This document shows, in pieces, positions 54,529 to 63,488 of a stretch of 64,000 nt of DNA (position 1 is the first letter of the stretch; each line of letters begins with the position of its first letter). The notes under the pieces were generated by a model. The model did not search any database. It was not told the DNA's origin and saw only the letters and a program-made list of their open reading frames with translations. The DNA is taken from NCBI GenBank assembly GCA_020160755.1, contig JAIUPN010000007.1, forward strand, positions 155,197 to 219,196, in the 5' to 3' direction. The stretch is from Pseudomonadota bacterium. Lineage in GTDB: Bacteria; Pseudomonadota; Alphaproteobacteria; Sphingomonadales; Sphingomonadaceae. Made by a program: the position numbers and the translations under genes.

Positions 54529-55554
54529 TCATGCCGCGACCGGCTGGACGACGGTTGAAAATGCCACCTCGGTGTCGATCGCCGAGCGGTCGATCGTGTC
54601 GGCCGACAACCGCCCGGTCAGCAGTCCCGCCCAGTCGGCGACCAGCCGGCACCCGACCTGATCGGCATAGACCACGCCGCCGGCAGGACGCGCGTTGATT
54701 TCGAGCAGCTTCCAGCTCCCGTCGATCGCGCGGCGGAACTGCGCGTTGACAAGGCCGTGCAGTGCGAAGCGCCCGACAATCGACGCAACGACGGGTTCGA
54801 GCGGATGACGCGTGGCGATATGCTGGCGGCTCGTCCCGAGCTTGGTGCGCGCGGCATATTTCAGCAACCGGCCTCTGTCGGCCAATATGTCGAACGAGAT
54901 TTCGGGACCGGGAAGATAGGCCATCGCGACGATCTCGTCGATCGGGCCGTGCCGCTCCTGTTCGCGCAGCGCCGCCAGATAGTGATCGGGGCGAATCCGG
55001 CGCCGTTCGGAATCCTGAAGATGCGCCATCGGCGACACGTCCATCAGGCGCCAGAAGCCGAGGCCGTTGACGCCCTGCCGCGGCTTGACGCACGGCCCCG
55101 CGTCGTCGCCGGCATCGGGCCAGTCGGCGAGCAGCGCCGCAAGCGCGTCACCTGTCGCCACCCGATAGGTCGGAAGATGATAATCCTCGCCCGCCAGCGA
55201 CGCCGCGAAGGCATATTTGTCGTCGAGCAATTCGAGCGTCGGCACGTCCGCGGGCAGATGGACGCGGCACGGCAGGTCGGCGGCGGCGATCAGCTTGCGC
55301 CGCCGGGTGGGAATGAAGATGTCGATCGCGTGGCGGTCGATCGTCTCGCGCACCCAGTCCAGATAGGTTTCGGGATCGCCCGCCGCATCATCCGTGCCGC
55401 CGTCGATCCATGTCGCGGTCGGCCCCGGATAATGGGCGCTCATCGGCGAGACGCTGACATAGACTTCGAGCGACGGGTCGGCGCTGCGCATCAGCCCCGC
55501 GATCGGGGCGAGCGAAAATCCGCGATTGAACCAGATCCGCACCGGCAGCGTCAT
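54529..55554 (-). CDS. ATP-grasp enzyme of the Ter module
   Basis: A 341-aa ATP-grasp protein with the N-terminal segment IWFNRGFSLAPIAGLMRSAD, nucleotide-binding CVKPRQGVNGLGFW, and the Mg/ATP motif LLEINARPAGG near the C-terminus. ATP-grasp ligases of this type form C-N or C-S bonds; in Ter systems they are part of a predicted nucleoside-like pathway. It follows the TerD pair by 30 bases. Confidence 0.9.
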   Translation of the reverse strand: MTLPVRIWFNRGFSLAPIAGLMRSADPSLEVYVSVSPMSAHYPGPTATWIDGGTDDAAGDPETYLDWVRETIDRHAIDIFIPTRRRKLIAAADLPCRVHLPADVPTLELLDDKYAFAASLAGEDYHLPTYRVATGDALAALLADWPDAGDDAGPCVKPRQGVNGLGFWRLMDVSPMAHLQDSERRRIRPDHYLAALREQERHGPIDEIVAMAYLPGPEISFDILADRGRLLKYAARTKLGTSRQHIATRHPLEPVVASIVGRFALHGLVNAQFRRAIDGSWKLLEINARPAGGVVYADQVGCRLVADWAGLLTGRLSADTIDRSAIDTEVAFSTVVQPVAA

Positions 55555-55584
55555 CGCCGAACGATCATGACACCCGGCGCGCCA

Positions 55585-56166
55585 TCAGCCGAGATTGACG
55601 CCGAGGCTGCCTGCGAGACCCGACAGGCCGCTGGCCCAGCCTTCGCCGATCGCCTTGACCTTGATGTCCCCTTGCGGGCCGCGATACAGTTCGACGAAGA
55701 TCAGCGACGTGTTGGTGCTGCCGTCTTCCGAAAGGTCGTAGCGGGCCAGCTCCTTGCCGTCGGCATCGTTGAGCACGCGCGCATAGGCGTTCGAAACCGA
55801 TCCGAAATTCTGGCGGCGCTCCTGCCCCTCGTGGATCGTGACCGCGACGACGACCTTCTTCACATCGGCGCCGAGCCGGCCGAAGTCGACCTTGATCGTT
55901 TCGTCGTCGCCCGCGCCGTCGCCAGTGCGGTTGTCGCCGCCATAAACGACCGATCCGTCGGGCGAAGCCTTGTTGTTATAGAAGATGAAATGCGCGTCGC
56001 TCAGCACCTTGTCATTGCTGCCGACGACGAACGCCGACGCATCGAGGTCGAACGCGGCGCCGTCGGTCTGGCGCACGTCCCAGCCCAGCCCGACCGTCAC
56101 CGACGACAGGCCGGGGGCTTCCTTGCTCAGCGAAACATTGCCGCCCTTGCTCAACGACACTGCCAT
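55585..56166 (-). CDS. terD: TerD family protein
   Basis: A 193-aa TerD protein. It opens with [16 protein letters not shown], has the [21 protein letters not shown] core, and the acidic Ca2+-binding loops [14 protein letters not shown] and SRSF-like segment [11 protein letters not shown]. TerD binds calcium at these loops. AAGGAAG lies upstream. A long hairpin lies between it and the next TerD. Confidence 0.94.
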   Translation of the reverse strand: MAVSLSKGGNVSLSKEAPGLSSVTVGLGWDVRQTDGAAFDLDASAFVVGSNDKVLSDAHFIFYNNKASPDGSVVYGGDNRTGDGAGDDETIKVDFGRLGADVKKVVVAVTIHEGQERRQNFGSVSNAYARVLNDADGKELARYDLSEDGSTNTSLIFVELYRGPQGDIKVKAIGEGWASGLSGLAGSLGVNLG

Positions 56167-56188
56167 GTCCGCTTCCTTTCCAAATACT

Positions 56189-56227
56189 GCGGCTTCGGTC
56201 CCGGCAACGATGCCCGACCGAAGCCGC
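56189..56227 (-). repeat. intercistronic hairpin between two terD genes
   Basis: GCGGCTTCGGTC and its exact reverse complement form a 12-bp stem with a smaller inner stem. No T run follows on the minus strand, so it is more likely an mRNA stability or processing element than a terminator. Confidence 0.7.
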
Positions 56228-56238
56228 TATCTTTCAAA

Positions 56239-56814
56239 TCAACCGATATTGACGCCGAAGTGGGTCGCGAGCGGGCCGAGGCCGCCCTTGAAGCCCTGAC
56301 CCACCGCGCGGAATTTCCACTCGCCCGCATTGCGATAGACTTCGCCGAGGATCATCGCGGTTTCGACCGATGCGTCTTCGGACAGGTCGTAGCGGACGAT
56401 TTCGTTCCCGGACTTGGCGTCGACGATGCGGATGAACGCGTTCGACACCTGACCGAAGCTCTGTCCGCGCGATTCGCCGTCGTGGATGGTCACCGCAACG
56501 GCGACCTTTTCGACCTCGGCCGGGGTCTTCGACAGCACGATCTTGATCTGCTCGTCGTCGCCGTCACCCTCGCCGGTGCGGTTGTCGCCCTGATGGATCA
56601 CGGCGCCGCCGACATCCTTGTTGTTATAGAAACAGAAGTCGCCGTCCGAACGCACCTTGCCGTCGCCCTTCAGCAGGAACGCCGACGCGTCGAGGTCGAA
56701 ATCCTGTCCGTCGGTCGCGCGGACGTCCCAGCCAAGGCCGACGATGATTTCGTCGAGGCCGGGCGATTCCTTCGACAGGCTGACGTTGCCGCCCTTGGAG
56801 AGTGAGATTGCCAT
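56239..56814 (-). CDS. terD: TerD family protein
   Basis: A 191-aa TerD protein, clearly a paralogue of its neighbour ([73 protein letters not shown]). All acidic calcium loops are kept. It lies 69 bases downstream of the DUF475 gene. Confidence 0.94.
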   Translation of the reverse strand: MAISLSKGGNVSLSKESPGLDEIIVGLGWDVRATDGQDFDLDASAFLLKGDGKVRSDGDFCFYNNKDVGGAVIHQGDNRTGEGDGDDEQIKIVLSKTPAEVEKVAVAVTIHDGESRGQSFGQVSNAFIRIVDAKSGNEIVRYDLSEDASVETAMILGEVYRNAGEWKFRAVGQGFKGGLGPLATHFGVNIG

Positions 56815-56883
56815 CGAATTTGTCCTTTCTGATTCCGATCGGGTGCGCCCGGATCACCGGGGCACCGTTACGTTGGGATTGTT

Positions 56884-57936
56884 TCAGGCCGCGGCGGCTT
56901 CGCCCTCGCCACCCGGATTGGCCTTGTTCCAGCGCACCGACGACCAGAAGGCGATGCCGATCAGCACCGCGCCGATCAGGCCCGTGACCACTTCCGGAAT
57001 ATGCTGGAAGGTGTTGATATACATGATCACCGCGAGCGCGAGGATGGCGTAGAAGGCGCCATGCTCAAGGTAGCGATATTCGGACATCGTGCCCTTGCGC
57101 ACGAGGAAGATCGTCATCGAACGCACGAACATCGCGCCGATACCGAGGCCGATGGCGATGATGATGAGGTTGTTGGTGAGCGCGAAGGCACCGATGACGC
57201 CGTCGAACGAGAAGCTGGCGTCGAGCACTTCGAGGTAGAGGAAGGCGCCGAAGCCGGCTTTTGCCACCTGACCCGTCGTCGGCGTCGGGGGTTCGAGCAC
57301 ATGGTTGACGATCTCGACGACGATGAAGGTCAGGAGGCCGCCGATCGCCGCGATGATGAAGGTCAGCGCATCGGCGTCGGACAGCATCGTCGAGGTCAGC
57401 CAGGTGCCGAGCAGCACCAGCCCGATCGCCACCGCATCGATATCGGCGACTTTCGCAAGCGGCCGCTCGATCGCCGCGATCCAGTCGACCTCCTTGTCGG
57501 AGTCGAAGAAATATTTGAGGCCGACCATGCCGAGGAAGGCGCCGCCGAAGCCCATCAGCCCGATATGCGCATCGCTGACGATCGCCTGATATTGTTTGGG
57601 TTCGTTAAGCGCGAGCTTGAACGCCTCGATCGGGCCGAGACCGGCGGCGACCATCACGATCACGAGCGGGAACACGATACGCATCCCGAAGACCGCGATC
57701 GCGATACCCCAGGTGAGGAAGCGCTGCTGCCACACCGGGTCCATGTCCTTGAGCACCGAGGCGTTGACCGCGGCGTTGTCGAACGACAGCGACACTTCGA
57801 GCACCGACAGCACGACGCAGATCCAGATGATCCCGAGCACGCCGTCGATCGTTCCGGTGAGTTCCCAGCCGTACCAGGCCCCCAGTGCGAGCGCGACCAC
57901 CGAAAAGAGCAGCGAGCCGCCAAAATGTTTCAACAT
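56884..57936 (-). CDS. DUF475 (TerC-like) membrane protein
   Basis: A 350-aa protein with about nine membrane helices, of the DUF475 family related to TerC. Acidic residues in helices are kept: LSVLEVSLSFDNAAVNASVL and LDASFSFDGVIGAFAL. TerC-like proteins are linked to Mn2+ export and the Ter system. It lies between TerA-like and TerD genes on the same strand. Confidence 0.9.
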   Translation of the reverse strand: MLKHFGGSLLFSVVALALGAWYGWELTGTIDGVLGIIWICVVLSVLEVSLSFDNAAVNASVLKDMDPVWQQRFLTWGIAIAVFGMRIVFPLVIVMVAAGLGPIEAFKLALNEPKQYQAIVSDAHIGLMGFGGAFLGMVGLKYFFDSDKEVDWIAAIERPLAKVADIDAVAIGLVLLGTWLTSTMLSDADALTFIIAAIGGLLTFIVVEIVNHVLEPPTPTTGQVAKAGFGAFLYLEVLDASFSFDGVIGAFALTNNLIIIAIGLGIGAMFVRSMTIFLVRKGTMSEYRYLEHGAFYAILALAVIMYINTFQHIPEVVTGLIGAVLIGIAFWSSVRWNKANPGGEGEAAAA

Positions 57937-57977
57937 CTACCTAAGTCCCCTTTCCGCATATTGCGGATTCGTAACCG

Positions 57978-59162
57978 TCAATCTTTCGATCCCGCCGCCC
58001 AGCGCAGGAAGATTCCGACGTCGTCGGCATATTCCTTCTGGTCGCGGTAATAACGCATGTGCCGCTGCATCCGCAGGCTGCCACCCTCGTTCTCGAGAAG
58101 CGCTATACCGCAAAGCCGGCAATTGTCGCGCCCTTCGTCGAGGCGGACCTCGATCTCGGGCTGCCCGGGAACGGTCATCCGCACCACGCCATCGGTCTTC
58201 GTCCAGTTCGGAACCCCGTCATAGATGAGCGCGAACACCGCGATGCGTTTGATCTGGTCGAAATAGCGCCCGTTGACGCGGATCGTCTCGCCCGCCGACA
58301 CGGCGCCGGTGCGGTCGTCGCCCGACAGCTGGATAAACGGCTCGCGCTCATAGTCGCCGAACGAGCGGCCCAGCGCCTGGATCACGCCCTTGTAGCCGTC
58401 CTGCAGTTCGAACAGCACGCCAAGGTCGAGATCGATATTCTTCGCCCCGCCGCCGAAGAAGCCGCGCTTCTGTTCGGCCTGGCTCCAGTTGAGGTTGAGT
58501 ATGATCTCTCCGAACGTCGCGCCCGTTTTCTTGAGACTGACGCTCGGGCTCGATTTTTCGAGGGTGATCTTCTTGAGGCTGACGGGCGCCGACGAGGCCG
58601 GAGCGGGTGCAGGCGTCGGTGCCGGCGCCGGTGCTGGTGCTGGCGTCGGGGCGGGAGCCGGCGCGTCGGCGACCTCGCCTCCGAAATGCCCGATCAGGCT
58701 CGCCAGTCCGCCGGCGAAGCCGGCGGCGATCGTGCCGCACTTCCAGCCCGAACTGTGGCGATACAGTTCGACCATCATCACCGCCTTTTCATCGGTGAGA
58801 TGCTCCGCGACGTTGAATTCGGCCTTGCCCCCGTCGATCGACACCAGCAGCGGCCGCGCCTCGGCAATCGGGCGGCTGTCGTGCGTCGCGGTAAAGACGA
58901 TGCGGTCGATACTCGCGGGCAGCGCGTCGAGATCGAGCGCGAATACCGCCTTGTCCGACGATACGGTCAGGCCGATCGCGCCTTCGGGCGACCGCGGGTT
59001 CGAGAAAAGCACGACATAGCGGTCGTCGCCGATCTTGCGCGCGGCATCGAGCCCGAAGGCGGCGATGTCGACCCCGGCCATCCCGAAGGATACCGCCACC
59101 TCGCAGCGCCCGCCGATTCCGAGATCGCTCAGGCCGCGCTTTTCACCCTTTTGCAATTGCAT
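57978..59162 (-). CDS. two-domain TerA/TerD-like protein with PA-rich linker
   Basis: A 394-aa protein with two TerD-type domains (about 20-165 and 200-385). A low-complexity linker of Pro-Ala and Thr repeats joins them. The second domain ends with ENEGGSLRMQRHMRYYRDQ and carries Cys near CRLCGI, which might bind a metal. Such double-TerD proteins act as stress sensors in Ter clusters. It lies 64 bases downstream of the first TerD. Confidence 0.88.
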   Translation of the reverse strand: MQLQKGEKRGLSDLGIGGRCEVAVSFGMAGVDIAAFGLDAARKIGDDRYVVLFSNPRSPEGAIGLTVSSDKAVFALDLDALPASIDRIVFTATHDSRPIAEARPLLVSIDGGKAEFNVAEHLTDEKAVMMVELYRHSSGWKCGTIAAGFAGGLASLIGHFGGEVADAPAPAPTPAPAPAPAPTPAPAPASSAPVSLKKITLEKSSPSVSLKKTGATFGEIILNLNWSQAEQKRGFFGGGAKNIDLDLGVLFELQDGYKGVIQALGRSFGDYEREPFIQLSGDDRTGAVSAGETIRVNGRYFDQIKRIAVFALIYDGVPNWTKTDGVVRMTVPGQPEIEVRLDEGRDNCRLCGIALLENEGGSLRMQRHMRYYRDQKEYADDVGIFLRWAAGSKD

Positions 59163-59226
59163 GCATATTCCCCACTGGCTTCGCGGCCGTCAGGGCCGCA
59201 AAGGGACGCCGGTTGTTCGAGAAGGA

Positions 59227-59814
59227 TCAGATCAGGCGGCGCGACTGGTCGACCAGTTGCTGGACGTGCACGCCCGCGGCACGCTCGCCGATCGCCTTGT
59301 ACACCCATTCTCCGCCGCTGCGCTTGAGCGACGCGAGGATCAGGCCGGTGTAGGAGCCGCTTTCGCTGATGTCGTAGCGCGCGAGTTCGCGGTTGGTCGA
59401 CAGGTCGATGACGCGGCCGAACGCATTGGCGACCTTGTCGAAGGTCTGACCGCGGAAGCTGGTCACCGTCAGCACCAGCGTCTCCACATTCGCGGGCAGG
59501 CGCGTCAGGTCGACCGAGATCGTCTCGTCGTCGCCGTCGCCTTCGCCGGTCAGATTGTCGCCGCTGTGGCGGATCGAGCCGTCATCGCTGGTCAGTTTCT
59601 GGAACCATACCGTGTCGACGACGTTGCCCGCCGCGTCGAAGACGAGGCACGATGCGTCGAGGTCGATGTCGGCATTGCCGCCCGACAGCTTCGCAAAGAA
59701 TCCGGTTGCCTGGACCATATCCCAGCCCACGCCCAGCGCGATCCGCGTCAACCCGCCAGCACCGGCCTCCTTGGCCAGGCTGACGCTCGAATTCTTGTTC
59801 AGCGAAATAGCCAC
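59227..59814 (-). CDS. terD: TerD family protein, first gene of the Ter operon
   Basis: A TerD protein of about 195 aa. I set the start at GTG 59814, which gives MAISLNKNSSVSLAKEAG, the usual TerD opening, with GGAGGAGG nine bases upstream; the ATG at 59823 is three codons longer and lies too close to that site. The calcium loops [12 protein letters not shown] and SYTGLILASLKRS are kept. It heads the run of same-strand genes to 44 kb. Confidence 0.93.
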   Translation of the reverse strand: MAISLNKNSSVSLAKEAGAGGLTRIALGVGWDMVQATGFFAKLSGGNADIDLDASCLVFDAAGNVVDTVWFQKLTSDDGSIRHSGDNLTGEGDGDDETISVDLTRLPANVETLVLTVTSFRGQTFDKVANAFGRVIDLSTNRELARYDISESGSYTGLILASLKRSGGEWVYKAIGERAAGVHVQQLVDQSRRLI

Positions 59815-59823
59815 GAGCTTCAT

Positions 59824-60094
59824 CCTCCTCCGACAATCATGAAATATGCCGTAACTGATATAAATTGGCTGGCAGCCTGTCCATATCTTTGCATTGTGGG
59901 TTCATAAGAAAAAATGAATGAAATAATTCTGCAATTCAAACCCTTAGAATAGTATGTTTGTAAATCGGTGATGGATGACAGGACCAGCGCGTTTCCGGGC
60001 CGCCCGACGGCGCGGTCTCTTCGATTAACGAAGCTATTCGTGACGGATAGGGCGCGGCGCACCGCGACCGAACGACGTTTTTCTGCGAAGATGT
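59824..60094. other. AT-rich upstream region of the Ter operon
   Basis: About 270 bases without a gene that separate the Ter operon from tRNA-Arg. The half next to terD is markedly AT-rich (long runs such as AAGAAAAAATGAATGAAATA), as expected for a regulated promoter. I found no clear consensus -35/-10 pair. Confidence 0.5.
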
Positions 60095-60171
60095 TGGCGC
60101 GCCCGGCAGGATTCGAACCTGCGACCACCCGCTTAGAAGGCGGGTGCTCTATCCAGCTGAGCTACGGGCGC
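60095..60171 (-). tRNA. tRNA-Arg (anticodon TCT)
   Basis: On the minus strand the cloverleaf is complete: acceptor GCGCCCG/CGGGCGC, D-arm AGCTCAGCTGGATAGAGC, anticodon stem CCCGC/GCGGG with loop CTTCTAA (anticodon TCT), T-arm GCAGGTTCGAATCCTGC, and an encoded CCA. It reads AGA codons, rare in this GC-rich genome. Confidence 0.95.
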
Positions 60172-60241
60172 GCAGCGCATTTGCGTCGCGGCGCGAATAG
60201 CGCGGTTTGCGGAGGCTGCAAAGCAGGTTAAGCAGCGGTCG

Positions 60242-61030
60242 ATGTCCGATTCCGCCGCGCCCCCTGCCAAACCCGCCCCCATCAGCGCGGCCAAGATCCA
60301 TCATTTTCGTTATTATGACCTTGTCATGGCGGCGTTCGTCGCGGTCCTGCTGCTCAGCAACATCATCGGCGCGTCGAAATTGTCGACGGTCGGCAGCCTG
60401 ACTTTCGGCGCCGGCATCCTGTTCTTCCCGATCAGCTATGTCATCGGCGACGTGCTGACCGAAGTCTATGGCTATGCCCGCGCGCGCCGCGTGATCTGGG
60501 CGGGGTTCGGCGCGCTGCTGTTCATGGCGGTGATGAGCTGGGTCGTGCTCGCGATGCCGCCCGCGCAGGACTGGTGGTGCGGCGGCGCCGACACGCTGAC
60601 GCTGAAGGAGGGCGCGGCGAGCGGGACCGGCGCGGTATGCCAGGCCAGCTATGAAAGCGTGTTCGGCAGCGCCTGGCGGATCGTCGTCGCTTCGATGGCT
60701 GCCTTCTGGGCCGGCGAGTTCGTGAACTCCTATGTCCTCGCGCGGATGAAGATCGCGACCGGAGGGCGCTTCCTGTGGATGCGCACGATCGGATCGACGA
60801 TCGTCGGACAGGGGGTCGACAGTCTGATCTTTTACCCCATCGCCTTCCTCGGCATCTGGGAAACCGAGCAGGTGCTGCTGGTCCTCACGACGAACTGGGC
60901 GATGAAGGTCGCGTGGGAAGCCGCGTTGACGCCGGCAACCTATGTGGTGGTGGGCGCGTTGAAGCGGCGCGAAGGCGTCGACGTGTTCGACGAAGGCACC
61001 GACTTCAACCCCTTCGGCGCCAAGATATAG
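60242..61030 (+). CDS. queuosine precursor transporter (YhhQ/VUT family)
   Basis: A 262-aa integral membrane protein of the VUT family (DUF165), which takes up 7-deazaguanine precursors of queuosine. It has about six helices, with LLLSNIIGASKLSTVGSLTF, FPISYVIGDVLTEVYGYARA and STIVGQGVDSLIFYPIAFLG as family blocks. Start ATG 60242. It is downstream of the tRNA-Arg on the opposite strand. Confidence 0.9.
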   Translation: MSDSAAPPAKPAPISAAKIHHFRYYDLVMAAFVAVLLLSNIIGASKLSTVGSLTFGAGILFFPISYVIGDVLTEVYGYARARRVIWAGFGALLFMAVMSWVVLAMPPAQDWWCGGADTLTLKEGAASGTGAVCQASYESVFGSAWRIVVASMAAFWAGEFVNSYVLARMKIATGGRFLWMRTIGSTIVGQGVDSLIFYPIAFLGIWETEQVLLVLTTNWAMKVAWEAALTPATYVVVGALKRREGVDVFDEGTDFNPFGAKI

Positions 61031-61059
61031 ACCCTAGCCTCCCCGGGAACTGGATTGTT

Positions 61060-61455
61060 ATGACATTGCTTGAAATTGCCTCGCTGTTCGAGGCGCGCAA
61101 GGTGTCGGTCATCGAGGCGACGGGCCTCGATAAGGACGCGTTGCACATCTATTTCGGACTGACCCTGTTCCTCGTGGTCCGTTTCCTGTGGCGCCGGCGC
61201 GGCGGATGGGTGATCGCATGGCTGGCCGTGCTCGCCATGGCGTGCGGCGGCGAATGGCTCGACCTCAACGCCGAAATCAGCCGGTCGGCGATCCAGCCCG
61301 ACGCGGCGCACTGGCACGATATCTGGAACACGATGTTCTGGCCGACGGTGCTGCTGCTCGTCGGACGCTGGATGCAACCGCAGCAGGAAGCGCCGGACGA
61401 ACCCGCCGAAACCTTGTCAGGCGAGTACGCCGAGCGCCGCCTCGAACAGGCGTAG
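61060..61455 (+). CDS. small membrane protein of unknown function
   Basis: A 131-aa protein with two or three membrane helices ([46 protein letters not shown]) and a conserved-looking acidic [10 protein letters not shown]. It looks like a VanZ-like small membrane protein but the evidence is weak. Starts 29 bases after the transporter and its 3' end overlaps the convergent purQ by 39 bases. Confidence 0.65.
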   Translation: MTLLEIASLFEARKVSVIEATGLDKDALHIYFGLTLFLVVRFLWRRRGGWVIAWLAVLAMACGGEWLDLNAEISRSAIQPDAAHWHDIWNTMFWPTVLLLVGRWMQPQQEAPDEPAETLSGEYAERRLEQA

Positions 61456-62082
61456 CCCGTCGGTTCCGCCGTGCGCGCGGTCGATCGCGCGTTCGGGGTG
61501 CGGCATCATGCCGAGCACATTGCCCGCGTCATTGAGAACGCCCGCGATGTCGCGCGCCGACCCGTTGACCGCATCGGCATAACGGAACGCGACGCGCCCC
61601 TCGCCCTCGATCCGGTCGAGCGTTTCGGCGTCGGCGAAATAATTGCCGTCATGGTGCGCGACGGGAATATCGATCTGCTCGCCCGCATTGTAGCTGGCGG
61701 TGAACAGCGACTGGCTGTTCTCGACCGTGAGCGGTACGGTGCGGCACACGAAATTGAGCCCTGCGTTACGCATCAGCGCGCCCGGCAGCAATTGCGCCTC
61801 GGTCAGCACCTGAAAGCCGTTGCACACGCCAAGCACGGGAACGCCGCGCCCCGCGGCATCGGAGACCGCGCGCAGGATCGGCGAACGCGCCGCCATCGCG
61901 CCCGATCGCAGATAGTCACCATAGGAGAAGCCGCCCGGCAGCGCGATGAAGTCGACGCCGCCCGGCAGTTCGGTTTCGCGGTGCCACACCATTGCGGGTG
62001 CGCGGCCGGCGACCGTTTCGAGCGCGACCGCCATGTCGCGGTCGCAGTTCGAACCCGGAAAGACGATGACGGCGGTCTTCAT
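61417..62082 (-). CDS. purQ: phosphoribosylformylglycinamidine synthase, glutaminase subunit
   Basis: PurQ supplies ammonia from glutamine to PurL in purine synthesis. The class I amidotransferase triad is visible: nucleophile Cys in [14 protein letters not shown], and His/Glu in [20 protein letters not shown] is the N-terminal signature. ATG 62082 gives the family length of 221 aa. It is 14 bases after purS. Confidence 0.96.
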   Translation of the reverse strand: MKTAVIVFPGSNCDRDMAVALETVAGRAPAMVWHRETELPGGVDFIALPGGFSYGDYLRSGAMAARSPILRAVSDAAGRGVPVLGVCNGFQVLTEAQLLPGALMRNAGLNFVCRTVPLTVENSQSLFTASYNAGEQIDIPVAHHDGNYFADAETLDRIEGEGRVAFRYADAVNGSARDIAGVLNDAGNVLGMMPHPERAIDRAHGGTDGLRLFEAALGVLA

Positions 62083-62096
62083 GGCAGCGGCTCCCC

Positions 62097-62327
62097 TTAC
62101 GGACGTTCGATGCGGTAGTTTTCGATCACCGTGTTGGCGAGCAGCTTCGCGCACATGGCGTCGAGGTCGGCATCGCTCGTGCCATCGGCGACGTCCAGCT
62201 CGATGAACCGGCCGGCGCGGACGTCCGCGACGCCGCCGAAACCCAGCCCTTCGAGCGCATGATGGATCGCCTTGCCCTGCGGGTCGAGAACCCCCGGCTT
62301 GAGCGTCACATAGACATTCACTTTCAT
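62097..62327 (-). CDS. purS: phosphoribosylformylglycinamidine synthase subunit PurS
   Basis: A 76-aa PurS, the small subunit that bridges PurL and PurQ. It has [19 protein letters not shown] and the closing [10 protein letters not shown]. The start at ATG 62327 gives the usual length; a longer frame to 62447 has no family sequence. It directly precedes purQ. Confidence 0.95.
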   Translation of the reverse strand: MKVNVYVTLKPGVLDPQGKAIHHALEGLGFGGVADVRAGRFIELDVADGTSDADLDAMCAKLLANTVIENYRIERP

Positions 62328-62508
62328 GGGGCGGGCCTTTGCAAGAGGAGTGCGGGGAAGATGGGCGCGCCTATGCCCGCGAATCACTTTTCGGGCAAGG
62401 CTGGCCGCGCGAAAAATATGGCTGTTCGGATTGCGAACCAGTCGCATCTTTCCTGTTGCGAATCCCTCGCACTATCCCTACATCGGCCTTGTTGAGAAGG
62501 ATTCGCAC

Positions 62509-62682
62509 ATGGTCGTCTGTGTCTGCAACGCAATAAGGGAAAGCCAGCTGCGCGATGTCGCGCGGAGTGGCCAATTGCGGTGCGCCAAGGCTGCCTATGC
62601 GCAACTGGGTCGCAAACCCAAGTGCGGACAGTGCCTGTCATTCGCTCGCAATATCATCAGCGACGTCGCCGCGACCGCCTGA
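62509..62682 (+). CDS. bfd: bacterioferritin-associated ferredoxin
   Basis: A 57-aa Bfd protein with a [2Fe-2S] ligand pattern Cys4, Cys6, Cys39 and Cys42 (MVVCVCN and KPKCGQC). In bacteria with bacterioferritin, Bfd reduces the core to release iron. GAGAAGGA precedes the ATG. It is followed by bfr with its own promoter. Confidence 0.93.
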   Translation: MVVCVCNAIRESQLRDVARSGQLRCAKAAYAQLGRKPKCGQCLSFARNIISDVAATA

Positions 62683-62711
62683 TTTTTCTTGGTTTTCCGC
62701 CATTTTTGACC

Positions 62712-62741
62712 TTGGCCTGATGGGGCCAGGGCGCCTATAAT
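62712..62741 (+). promoter_or_regulatory. sigma70-type promoter for bfr
   Basis: A perfect -10 box TATAAT at 62736-62741 lies 18 bases after a partial -35 box TTGGCC (four of six matches) at 62712-62717. The -10 is 42 bases before the bfr ATG. Confidence 0.6.
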
Positions 62742-62783
62742 GCGCCCACTCCATTCCAAGACAAAAATGACAGGACAGACACC

Positions 62784-63266
62784 ATGAAGGGCGACGAAAA
62801 AGTCATCGATTTCCTCAACGAGGCGCTCAAGAACGAGCTGACCGCGATCAACCAGTACTGGCTGCACTATCGCATGCTCGACAATTGGGGCGTCGCGCGC
62901 CTCGCGCATTTCGAGCGCGAAGAGTCGATCGACGAGATGAAGCACGCCGACAAGCTGGCCGACCGCGTCCTCTTCCTCGGCGGCCTCCCCAACTTCCAGC
63001 TGCTCGGGCGCCTGCGCGTCGGCGAGACGGTCGAGGAGATCCTCAAGGCGGACCTTGCGATCGAGGAAGAGGCGATCCCGCTGCTCCGCGACGCGATCGC
63101 GCATTGTGAAAGCGTGCGCGACTATGTCAGCCGCGACCTGTTCGCCGCCATCCTCGAAAGCGAAGAGCATCATGTCGACGAGCTCGAAAAGCAGTTCGAG
63201 ATGATCGAGCGCATGGGCATCGAAAATTATATCCAGCTCCAGTCGAAGCCTGTCAGCGACGATTGA
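62784..63266 (+). CDS. bfr: bacterioferritin
   Basis: A 160-aa bacterioferritin, iron-storage 24-mer with haem. All diiron ligands fall at the expected positions: Glu18, Glu51, His54, Glu94, Glu127 and His130. Met52 can be the haem ligand. Start and length match the family exactly. It follows bfd and is closed by a terminator. Confidence 0.98.
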   Translation: MKGDEKVIDFLNEALKNELTAINQYWLHYRMLDNWGVARLAHFEREESIDEMKHADKLADRVLFLGGLPNFQLLGRLRVGETVEEILKADLAIEEEAIPLLRDAIAHCESVRDYVSRDLFAAILESEEHHVDELEKQFEMIERMGIENYIQLQSKPVSDD

Positions 63267-63312
63267 GTGATTCGGCGGCGCGGGGCCGCGCACACACCCT
63301 AAACCGTTGATA

Positions 63313-63341
63313 AGAGAGGCGCTTTCGGGCGCCTCTTTTTT
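63313..63341 (+). terminator. intrinsic terminator after bfr
   Basis: AGAGGCGC pairs with GCGCCTCT around TTTCGG, followed by six T. It lies about 50 bases after the bfr stop. Confidence 0.9.
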
Positions 63342-63351
63342 CGCTTGTATT

Positions 63352-63372
63352 TGCGAATAATTCTCAATAGCA
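63352..63372. promoter_or_regulatory. Fur-box-like site
   Basis: TGCGAATAATTCTCAATAGC is a close match to proteobacterial Fur boxes of the GCGAATAATTCTCA type. It lies about 115 bases before the next gene, after the bfr terminator, and so would put that gene under iron control. Confidence 0.65.
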
Positions 63373-63488
63373 AGATGAGGCAGTCCCCTCCTGCCGGCCG
63401 CTGCAACTTGTAGTTGCGCTTAAAGCGGCCGGCATCTTTTTCCCAAAAGACGGACGGAAAGACTGCGCGGACCGGGAGAAAACACCTC

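Noticed and set aside
54757..56805. A 682-codon plus-strand frame across ATP-grasp and terD genes
   Set aside because: Antisense to three recognised genes, reading internal repeats of the terD paralogues.
47742..59814. Tellurite resistance as the function of the Ter operon
   Set aside because: The name comes from a phenotype of plasmid systems; the gene set here indicates stress response and metabolite synthesis, and the sequence does not show tellurite resistance.
60095..60171. tRNA-Arg as an integration site
   Set aside because: No integrase, direct repeat of the tRNA 3' end or mobile gene is seen beside it.
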